DNA of 37,996 bases, from the NCBI GenBank assembly GCA_021781655.1, contig JAJXWJ010000007.1, forward strand, positions 1-37,996. Direction: 5' to 3'. The position numbers were made by a program, and so were the translations under genes. The notes beneath the pieces were generated by a model. The model saw only the letters and a program-made list of their open reading frames with translations. It made no database searches and was not told the origin of the DNA. Source of the stretch: Bacillota bacterium (GTDB lineage Bacteria > Bacillota > Clostridia > Clostridiales > Clostridiaceae). Of the stretch, positions 20,580-27,330 are shown one piece after another; position 1 is the first letter of the stretch, and every line of letters starts with the position of its first letter.

Positions 20580-22793
20580 TTACTCATAGGATTTATGCAA
20601 TACTTCTTCAATAAACACTCTAACAAGTTTTTCGTCGAATTGGATTCCTGCATTTTCCTTTAATTCTTTAATAGCTTCTTCTTCTGACAAAGCAGCACGA
20701 TAACTTCTTTCGCTTATCATAGCGTCATAAGTATCTACTATAGCAATAATTCTTGATTGAATAGGAATTTCCTCACCTTTTAATTGTTTTGGATAACCAG
20801 TTCCGTTCCATCTTTCATGGTGGGCTAAAACATACTCGGACATTTCAGACATTTCGGCTACAGTAGCAAGTATTCTATATCCAATTTCAGGATGTCGCTT
20901 GATTTCATCAAACTCTTGCTCGGTAAGTTTTCCAGGTTTATTAAGAATATATTCTTCTATTGCTATTTTTCCTATGTCATGCAATAATCCAACAGTTCTT
21001 AATTCATTTACTTCGTCCTGTGACAAATGTAGTGCCTGAGCCATTTCTTCACATAATTTAGAAACTCTATGGGAATGGTTTTCTTCTCTTTTATTTTTTT
21101 CATGAAGAGTTGTCATTATTGTTCTTACTGCTTTTCCCCTTAACCCTTGACTTTCCAGCAATTTCTTTTTGTACATGTTGCTTTCTGCCTTGTTAAATAC
21201 CTCTATAATGTTTTCGTTTATATTTTTCTTCACTTCATATCCAAATGAAACAGATAAATCAATGCTTTTTACACTTTCTTTATTAGTCAATTTTTCAATG
21301 TTATCTAATACTTGGCTGACTTCATTATTATTTGTTTTAGGCAATATAACAACAAATTCATCACCTGCAAGTCTTGCGACTATATCTTGTTCTCTACAAC
21401 CATTTTTTATTACTTCTGCAACCTTTTTTATTAATTCATCACCTCTAACATGTCCAAAAGTATCGTTGATAAGTTTTAATCCGTTAACATCCGCCATTAT
21501 TATTGCTAAAGGCAAGTTTTCTTCATTATTAAGTTTTTCTAATTGTTCTTCAAAAAATCTTCTATTATATAGTCCTGTTAATTGGTCGTGGTAGCTTAGA
21601 TATTCTAATTTTTGCTGAAGTTTTTTTCCTTCTGAAATATCGTTAACAATTACTGCAAGTTGAAGTTTTTGAGGTCTGTAGGCGGTTACTTCATGGAAGT
21701 AGCCAGTCTTTTTATAATAATCTTGATAGTATACAGACTCACCTGTTTTGACTACATTGTTTAATTTTTCTATAAATACATCTTCTATATGGGAATGCAA
21801 CTCGCCGATAGTTTTTCCAATAGATTTTTCTGTTATTAATCCGGTTAAATTTTCATGACTTCTATTTGCACCTATTAATTTATAACTTTTAACATCATCA
21901 TCCATGCTAGTGCCTTCGTAAAGTGCTACACCTTGCAGCATCTCATCTACAAGAGTTTTATATTTGTTTTCGCTTAACTTTAATTGAATTTCATTTTCCT
22001 TATCTATAGTAATATCTCTCGATATAGCTAAAACTTCGTTTTCATTATTTTTTACCATTCTAAGGTTAAAATATTGTCCTTGAAGCTCATACTCAAACAT
22101 TTCTAAAGTTTCATATTTCAAAACTGACTGTATTTTTTCAAAAGCAATTTCTGAAATATTTTTTGGTATTACATCTAAAATGCTTTTGCCAATGAATTCA
22201 TCCTTTGGAACGTACAGCTTACTTTTGTCACTAACCATGCAATCTGTGAAAATACCATTTTTATCAAGAGTAAACATTAAGTCAGGTATTGCATTGATTA
22301 TTGCTGAATTTTTTTGCTCATTTATTCTTAACTTTTCTTCACTTTCGGATAGTTTATCATATTGAACTCTAAGCTCTTCTTCGGCTGCTGTCAATTGCTC
22401 TACATATGCTTGGAGTTCTTCATTTGAGGCTTGTAATTCCTCCTCGGTTGCTGTTAACTGTTCTACATATGCTTGAAGTTCATCATTTGACGCTTGTAAT
22501 TCTTCGTTATTTTCATTAAGTTTGTTTTCCATTAAGTTAACTTTTTTTAAAAGATTATTTATCAATTTAAATAGTATTAAAGCTGTTATTAATACAAAAA
22601 AAATTCCTTTATATGTATTGAAGTCTAAAAGCATTTTGTTGTTATAAGAAATTTTAAAAGCAATTCTATCCGATAGGTATATCCAAAGGATACCTATAAA
22701 AGCATATAGAATACATATTTTCGCTGATTCAAAATTGAGTCTGTTTTTATTATATAATTCATGAGTGATTTTTCTTTTTATAAATTCCAACAT
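20580..22793 (-). CDS. Membrane PAS-GGDEF-HD-GYP cyclic-di-GMP signalling protein
   Basis: A 737-aa sensor with both c-di-GMP synthase and phosphodiesterase domains. Two transmembrane segments (about 24-44 and 62-80) are followed by a signalling coiled coil made of a 21-residue repeat (ELQASNDELQAYVEQLTATE, then a second copy). Two PAS domains (about 163-265 and 277-385) lead to a GGDEF domain with AGDEF at 476-480 and an RxxD inhibitory site (467-470) five residues before it. The HD-GYP domain has HDIGK (605-609), HHERWNGTGYP (658-668) and DTYDAM. AGDEF is a common active variant. The start has AGGTGATG upstream. It is transcribed alone, towards the island. Confidence 0.93.
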   Translation of the reverse strand: MLEFIKRKITHELYNKNRLNFESAKICILYAFIGILWIYLSDRIAFKISYNNKMLLDFNTYKGIFFVLITALILFKLINNLLKKVNLMENKLNENNEELQASNDELQAYVEQLTATEEELQASNEELQAYVEQLTAAEEELRVQYDKLSESEEKLRINEQKNSAIINAIPDLMFTLDKNGIFTDCMVSDKSKLYVPKDEFIGKSILDVIPKNISEIAFEKIQSVLKYETLEMFEYELQGQYFNLRMVKNNENEVLAISRDITIDKENEIQLKLSENKYKTLVDEMLQGVALYEGTSMDDDVKSYKLIGANRSHENLTGLITEKSIGKTIGELHSHIEDVFIEKLNNVVKTGESVYYQDYYKKTGYFHEVTAYRPQKLQLAVIVNDISEGKKLQQKLEYLSYHDQLTGLYNRRFFEEQLEKLNNEENLPLAIIMADVNGLKLINDTFGHVRGDELIKKVAEVIKNGCREQDIVARLAGDEFVVILPKTNNNEVSQVLDNIEKLTNKESVKSIDLSVSFGYEVKKNINENIIEVFNKAESNMYKKKLLESQGLRGKAVRTIMTTLHEKNKREENHSHRVSKLCEEMAQALHLSQDEVNELRTVGLLHDIGKIAIEEYILNKPGKLTEQEFDEIKRHPEIGYRILATVAEMSEMSEYVLAHHERWNGTGYPKQLKGEEIPIQSRIIAIVDTYDAMISERSYRAALSEEEAIKELKENAGIQFDEKLVRVFIEEVLHKSYE

Positions 22794-22900
22794 TTTACAT
22801 CACCTGCTTCGTAAAGTATCATCAAATTTTAAATTTTCAAACTATTATTTTGACTATTAGAATTCAGTATTTAACCTAAAAGTAACATATATAAACAAAA

Positions 22901-22955
22901 ACCTAAATTAATTGGAAGCATACATTAACAATAAATAAATGCTACTAATTTAGGT
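22901..22955 (-). terminator. Terminator of the CBO0543-like gene
   Basis: ACCTAAATTA (22901-22910) and TAATTTAGGT (22946-22955) form a perfect 10-bp outer stem, with AGCAT/ATGCT inside. On the minus strand the stem is followed by TTTTTGTTT. It separates the genes at 23060 and 20580. No other gene is seen in 22794-23059. Confidence 0.7.
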
Positions 22956-23059
22956 CTTACTTACTTAAAAAATGATGGTATAATATTATGAAATCATAGT
23001 ATCACAGTAAATATAAATGTGCAATGGAATTAGAATTTTTTTATAATATTTTAGTTGTA

Positions 23060-23575
23060 TTAAATAATGATAGGAAAATATGAGAAATACATTATTAAAA
23101 AGGAAAATATTACTGACAACAGCCAAGCTTTTATGGGGCAAAGATAATGGATTCTCAAAATAGAAAAAATAAATATATCAAATAAAAATGAAAATTTAAA
23201 ATTCCAGCCATTATGATAGGTTATTCCTTTGTATTTGAGCATTATAAGTTCTATTGAAGAATATAATAGTACCCATAAAAAAATATAAATAAATTGTTTT
23301 TTACCTTTAGGATAATTTGATAAATACAATATTGTTGTACATGGAAATACAGTAAAATTTAATACTAAGGTTATTACTGCATCATCATATAAAATATTTT
23401 GAATAGGCCAAAGCGGCTCAAGGCTCCATTGATGCGAGTTTCTGTATATTACAAGATGAATAAGGTTACATGTAATAAAGAAAAGAATTGTTGGATAATA
23501 TTTTTTTGTATTTGACCAATCTGCCCATATAAAAGATGCTATTGCAAAAAATATAATAATAATAATTCTTATCAT
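23060..23575 (-). CDS. CBO0543-like integral membrane protein
   Basis: A 171-aa protein with five or six hydrophobic segments (IRIIIIIFFAIASFIWADW; TILFFITCNLIHLVIY; VITLVLNFTVFPCTTILYL; FIYIFLWVLLYSSIELIML; FSFLFDIFIFSILRI; LLSVIFSFLIMYF). The loop SLEPLWPIQNILYDDAVI and the KYKGITYHNGW segment fit the clostridial/bacillar CBO0543 family, whose function is unknown. The gene is monocistronic between two terminators. The ATG at 23575 has only a weak ribosome site, so the start is less certain than the family. Confidence 0.7.
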   Translation of the reverse strand: MIRIIIIIFFAIASFIWADWSNTKKYYPTILFFITCNLIHLVIYRNSHQWSLEPLWPIQNILYDDAVITLVLNFTVFPCTTILYLSNYPKGKKQFIYIFLWVLLYSSIELIMLKYKGITYHNGWNFKFSFLFDIFIFSILRIHYLCPIKAWLLSVIFSFLIMYFSYFPIII

Positions 23576-23591
23576 AAAATAGACACCACAC

Positions 23592-23648
23592 TTAAATCTA
23601 GTATATAATTTATTTTTCTCAAAAGAATGAATTATATACTAGATTTAA
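23592..23648. repeat. 19-bp perfect inverted repeat (large hairpin)
   Basis: TTAAATCTAGTATATAATT (23592-23610) is the exact reverse complement of 23630-23648, separated by 19 bases. It lies between the start of the CBO0543-like gene and the MFS terminator. It lacks a T run on either strand, so it is not a typical terminator. It may be a MITE-like remnant or a structured leader of the CBO0543-like transcript. Confidence 0.7.
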
Positions 23649-23660
23649 AAAATTTATAAA

Positions 23661-23701
23661 AAAACTCATAAATCAATTATTTAAATCGATTTATGAGTTT
23701 T
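23661..23701. terminator. Terminator of the MFS gene
   Basis: AAAACTCATAAATC (23661-23674) pairs with GATTTATGAGTTTT (23688-23701) over 14 bp, with T runs on both strands. It begins three bases after the MFS stop on the minus strand. Confidence 0.88.
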
Positions 23702-23704
23702 TTA

Positions 23705-25423
23705 TTATGCTTCTTTATTTTTTAATAAGAAGGTGAAAATTAAGCCAATAAATGCTAGTATAGCAGCAGCTAAAAATAAATTAGAAAATCCTTTATTTAA
23801 AGTTGTTTGGAACGTATTTTCAATTTGAACTCTTACGCTATCAACAGAATTTAAATAGTTTGTTTTGAAGCTAGCTATTATTGGATCAAAATTCATTTTG
23901 CTATTATGAGTTTGTGCTACTAATTGAGCTTTTATCATAGGTGACACTTTATCTAGCATTGAGGAAGTAAAGTTTTTAACTAAGGTAAATATAGTTGTAA
24001 CATCTGCATTTTGAAATCCTGATAATGCTTTTGAGGATACGCTTCCTCCAGAAAATGAAGAAGTAATGTCAAAAGCTCTAGTGGTACCTTGGCCAGTTGG
24101 AATATTAACTTTTGGAAGTATATGCATAATATTATTGCCAACATTTTGTCCAGCAGCGGATATGAAACCAACTAAAATATTTGGGGAAATAGCTACACCT
24201 ATACTTCTTACTAGTGACAAGGTAGACTGAGCAGAACTGGTTTCAGATTTATCAACATAGCTTTGCATTAAATAATTTAATGGTGTACCCATAGTAAAGC
24301 CCATTCCAAGTCCCATGAATGCAAGTCCCAGAATTAAAGACCAAGTACTAGAAGTAGAAGTTGTTATTAAAGCTAATACTAATGTTCCAATAGCTGTTGA
24401 AGTGAAACCTAATATTAAAATAAGCTTTGCAGAATATTTATCAATAAGTTTACCTCCTAGTGGTGCAGAAACGCCACTAAAAATTGCCATTAGGGTTACT
24501 AGATATCCACCATTACCTGTTTTAATTCTTAAAACATTTTCGCCAAATTGAGGTACAAAAACTACACCCATCATTCCGCAGCCAACTATAAAGCTTAAAA
24601 TTAAAGTAATAGCTATATTTCTGTTTCTAAAATATTTTAAGTTTATAATAGGGTCTTCAGCTTTCTTTTCAATTATTATAAAAATAGGTATTAAAATTAT
24701 AAATGCTATAAGATAAGGATATACATTTGGTTGTACAATGCTATTTTTAAAGTTATGAAAATCTAATTTAGTTAAGCCATACATTAGTGATAATATTAAT
24801 AAACTAGCAGCGAAGCTTCCTAAAATATCCATTTTTTTAGAAGGAGAAATTGTATCTTCATCTTTAGAAATTAATGATAATATTATTACTAAAATACATA
24901 TTGGTAAGTTTATAAAAAATAGTATTCCCCAATGATTTACACCAAAGGTATCTAGAACTGCTGAGCCTACAGTTGGTCCTATTGTTGTAGCTATACCGAA
25001 GATGGCACCAACCATTCCAAGGGCAGAACCTCTTTTTTCTGGTGGAAAGCTTTCCCCTATGAAAGCTGTAGCTATTGGCATAATGCCTCCACCACCAATT
25101 GCCTGAATTACTCTAGCTGTTAATAAAAAGCTAAAGCTGTCAGAGTAATTAGATAAACCACATAGTAACGATCCTATTCCAAAAATTAGAATGCTGAAGG
25201 TGAATATTTTCTTTTTACCATACCTATCAGCTATTTTTCCAGATATAGGCATTGAAACGGTATAAGCAAGAGTATAAATTGTGATTACCCAAATGCTTGT
25301 ACTAGATGTTAATTTTAATGAATCTGCAATTACGGTTCTGGCAGGTGAAACAATACCAGTGTCTAAAGCTCCAATAAGAATTCCTAATAAAAATGCAATT
25401 AACATATAACTTCTTTTTTTCAT
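23705..25423 (-). CDS. DHA2-family (EmrB/QacA-like) MFS drug exporter
   Basis: A 572-aa proton-driven exporter of the 14-helix DHA2 group. Motif D1 is GALDTGIVSPARTVIAD near residue 18, motif A is GKIADRYGKKK near 61, and the antiporter motif C region is GMVGAIFGIATTIGPTVGS near 140. An additional ~120-residue hydrophilic region (about 420-540) sits before the last helix; it is longer than in most relatives and likely extracellular. The gene is downstream of a TetR regulator on the same strand, with an operator TGAAC-TTT-GTTCA just before its GGAG ribosome site. Substrate cannot be read from the sequence. Confidence 0.92.
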   Translation of the reverse strand: MKKRSYMLIAFLLGILIGALDTGIVSPARTVIADSLKLTSSTSIWVITIYTLAYTVSMPISGKIADRYGKKKIFTFSILIFGIGSLLCGLSNYSDSFSFLLTARVIQAIGGGGIMPIATAFIGESFPPEKRGSALGMVGAIFGIATTIGPTVGSAVLDTFGVNHWGILFFINLPICILVIILSLISKDEDTISPSKKMDILGSFAASLLILSLMYGLTKLDFHNFKNSIVQPNVYPYLIAFIILIPIFIIIEKKAEDPIINLKYFRNRNIAITLILSFIVGCGMMGVVFVPQFGENVLRIKTGNGGYLVTLMAIFSGVSAPLGGKLIDKYSAKLILILGFTSTAIGTLVLALITTSTSSTWSLILGLAFMGLGMGFTMGTPLNYLMQSYVDKSETSSAQSTLSLVRSIGVAISPNILVGFISAAGQNVGNNIMHILPKVNIPTGQGTTRAFDITSSFSGGSVSSKALSGFQNADVTTIFTLVKNFTSSMLDKVSPMIKAQLVAQTHNSKMNFDPIIASFKTNYLNSVDSVRVQIENTFQTTLNKGFSNLFLAAAILAFIGLIFTFLLKNKEA

Positions 25424-25437
25424 AAAATACTCCTTTC

Positions 25438-25450
25438 TGAACTTTGTTCA
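25438..25450. promoter_or_regulatory. TetR operator at the MFS gene
   Basis: TGAACTTTGTTCA is a perfect 5+3+5 dyad located between the MFS start codon's ribosome site and its upstream region. The same dyad with a different centre (ATA, minus-strand reading) precedes the tetR gene, which marks it as the TetR binding site. Confidence 0.8.
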
Positions 25451-25469
25451 TTTCAAATTTTAAAATAAA

Positions 25470-25492
25470 ACATTTAGGAACATCCTAAATGT
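25470..25492 (-). terminator. Hairpin between tetR and the MFS gene
   Basis: ACATTTAGGA (25470-25479) pairs perfectly with TCCTAAATGT (25483-25492) around a three-base loop. On the minus strand it follows the tetR stop by seven bases and is followed by TTTTATTTT. It probably ends tetR transcription, so the exporter has its own promoter. Confidence 0.7.
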
Positions 25493-25498
25493 AATAGG

Positions 25499-26035
25499 TT
25501 ACGAAAGTTTCATACAACTATATAGTTCATCAAAGGTTAAAAATTTTTCCCGACAAAGATTAACTAAATTTGCAACTATAAAATAAGCTTCCTTATCTAA
25601 CGGGACGTCACAATTTAATTCACCTATGCCTTTATGATATTTTAAAATAGTTTCAATAGATTTATAAATTGGATTCATTATATCTTTTCTATCATATCGG
25701 CTTTCTTTGCTGCTATATGCCATTTCCATAAATATACCCATATAATTTTTTAAAAATTCATTTATATTTTCATATATTTCATATATTTTTGTTTTTAAGG
25801 TGCAATTTTTAGTTTCTAAAGATTTAACATTCGTTATTACTTGATTCCAATCTTCTAAAAAAATAGCTATAGCCAAATTGTCCTTGTTTGGAAAATAGTT
25901 ATAAAGTGTTCCGACGCCAACACTGCATTTTTTAGCAATATCTCTCATATTGAAGTTTTCATAGCCATCTTTTATAAGCATGTGTTTTGCTTCAATAACT
26001 ATTGTTTCTTTTAAATTTGGAATTATCTTTGGCAT
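25499..26035 (-). CDS. TetR/AcrR family repressor of the MFS exporter
   Basis: A 178-aa regulator. The HTH lies at about 10-55: ETIVIEAKHMLIKDGYENFN, MRDIAKKCSVGVGTLYNYF, PNKDNLAIAI. The C-terminal ligand domain (NEFLKNYMGIFMEMAYSSKE) is less conserved, as usual. A longer frame begins at 26086, but AGAGGTG stands before the internal ATG at 26035 and the first 17 residues are not TetR-like, so the shorter protein is chosen. Matching dyads before this gene and before the exporter indicate autorepression and control of export. Confidence 0.9.
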   Translation of the reverse strand: MPKIIPNLKETIVIEAKHMLIKDGYENFNMRDIAKKCSVGVGTLYNYFPNKDNLAIAIFLEDWNQVITNVKSLETKNCTLKTKIYEIYENINEFLKNYMGIFMEMAYSSKESRYDRKDIMNPIYKSIETILKYHKGIGELNCDVPLDKEAYFIVANLVNLCREKFLTFDELYSCMKLS

Positions 26036-26051
26036 CTTAAACACCTCTTTC

Positions 26052-26064
26052 TGAACTATGTTCA
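26052..26064. promoter_or_regulatory. TetR operator at the tetR gene
   Basis: TGAACTATGTTCA, same dyad arms as at 25438-25450, lies 16 bases upstream of the chosen tetR start. It predicts autoregulation. Confidence 0.8.
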
Positions 26065-26100
26065 TATTATAATATATATGAATCATAAAATCAATAGTTT

Positions 26101-26346
26101 TTAATAATAATGATGATAATTGTAATAATATCCATTTGGTCTATAATAATGTGGAAATGACCAATAAGGAACAGGTATAATTGGTGTAAAATAAAATGGT
26201 GGATATGGTGGCAGAACCTTTGGTTGCTTTGGATAATCATATAAATATCTATCATAAACTGTGGTAGGAGAATGTTTTAATTCCTCATTGCTGTATTCAT
26301 CTCTTGCATTAAAATTGTTATTATCCGAATAATAATTATAAAACAT
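26101..26346 (-). CDS. Tyr/Pro/Asn-rich small protein, spore-coat-like
   Basis: An 81-aa low-complexity protein. The first part is Asn/Tyr-rich (MFYNYYSDNNNFNARDEYSN), the middle holds PKQPKVLPPYPPFYF and PVPYWSFPHYY, and it ends in a Tyr/His tail (GYYYNYHHYY). It has no membrane helix. GGAGG lies five bases before this ATG; a longer frame from 26367 would place the ribosome site inside the coding region. Such composition is seen in spore coat and exosporium proteins of Firmicutes, which is only suggestive. It lies alone between tetR and the chaperone promoter. Confidence 0.65.
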   Translation of the reverse strand: MFYNYYSDNNNFNARDEYSNEELKHSPTTVYDRYLYDYPKQPKVLPPYPPFYFTPIIPVPYWSFPHYYRPNGYYYNYHHYY

Positions 26347-26432
26347 AAATTCCTCCATAAAGTACATTCAATAATATAATATGAAATCCTAAAAATTAGG
26401 TTACTAATTAGATTTATTTTTTTTTAGATGCC

Positions 26433-26461
26433 TTAAACAAGTATGAAAATCATGTTATAAT
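26433..26461 (+). promoter_or_regulatory. Promoter of the GrpE-like/Hsp70-like operon
   Basis: TTAAAC (26433-26438), a 17-bp spacer and TATAAT (26456-26461), with TGT before the -10 making it extended. It lies about 40 bases before the ATG at 26501. No CIRCE dyad is visible, so control by HrcA is not indicated. Confidence 0.7.
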
Positions 26462-26500
26462 AGAATAATAATTCTATACATTTGATGAAGGTGTGAAAAT

Positions 26501-27301
26501 ATGAACGAAGATGTCAAGTTTAGAAATCGGCTTTTTCAAGCTCTAGAGCATGAGGATGTAAGAGATGCTTTAAAAAAAATAATGACAGAGTCTAAAGAGG
26601 AAAAAAGTGAAGTTGAGGATTCAAAGGAAAATTTGCAGCGGTGGAAAAACAAATATGAAAGCTTGGAATTTTTAAAAAATGAAGTAGACATTAAATTGAG
26701 TGAGGCTTTAGAAGAAAAAAGTGAATTGATTAAAAAAATACATATTTTAAATGAAGAAAAATTACAATTAGAATTTAGACTAAAAGCTGCCTTGGAAGAA
26801 AAAAATATTACTAAAGAAAGATGCGAAAAGCAAGAATTTATATTAAAAGAAAACGATATAAAAATAAAACAGCTGGGTAATAGGTTTAAAGAAATAGAAG
26901 ATGTATATAACATATATACCAGTCTTTCGGAGAATTCAATAAATTCCTTGAATGCTATATTTAAAGGCGATACTATAGAGGAGTTTATATTTTGTGGCGT
27001 TCAGCTTGATACGATAGAAGCTTTATGGGAGTTTAGTAAGCGAGAAATTTTAGAAGGAAGAATGGAAGAGGTTAAAGCTTTGTATAGTATTTTTACTTAT
27101 TTTTTAAATGCATATAATAAGGTACATGAAACTCCAATTTATGGTATACATAAGGTTAGTATAGGTGAAAAATTTGATGAAGATAAACATATTAGGAGTT
27201 TAGGTGGAAAGGTTTCAGGAAATATCACGGAAGTTATTTTTAAAGGATATACAAATATTAGAAATGGTAAAATAGTAAAAAAATCTATAGTAAGAGTTTA
27301 A
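26501..27301 (+). CDS. GrpE-like coiled-coil protein, partner of an Hsp70-like protein
   Basis: A 266-aa protein. Residues about 30-135 form a long coiled coil (KNKYESLEFLKNEVDIKLSE, LIKKIHILNEEKLQLEFRLK). The end resembles the GrpE head: KVSIGEKFDEDKHIRSLGGK, then VSGNITEVIFKGYTNIRNGK and IVKKSIVRV. Unlike true GrpE it has a ~70-residue insertion with IFCGVQLDTIEALWEFSKRE. It directly precedes a 978-aa Hsp70-like gene, 29 bp away, so it is probably its dedicated nucleotide exchange factor or scaffold. GGTGTGAAAAT precedes the ATG. Confidence 0.72.
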   Translation: MNEDVKFRNRLFQALEHEDVRDALKKIMTESKEEKSEVEDSKENLQRWKNKYESLEFLKNEVDIKLSEALEEKSELIKKIHILNEEKLQLEFRLKAALEEKNITKERCEKQEFILKENDIKIKQLGNRFKEIEDVYNIYTSLSENSINSLNAIFKGDTIEEFIFCGVQLDTIEALWEFSKREILEGRMEEVKALYSIFTYFLNAYNKVHETPIYGIHKVSIGEKFDEDKHIRSLGGKVSGNITEVIFKGYTNIRNGKIVKKSIVRV

Positions 27302-27330
27302 ATTAAAATTAAAGGGAAAAGGTGATAAAC

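Noticed and set aside
26388-26400. CIRCE or other heat-shock operator before the GrpE-like gene
   Set aside because: CCTAAAAATTAGG is a short AT-rich dyad that does not match the CIRCE arms.
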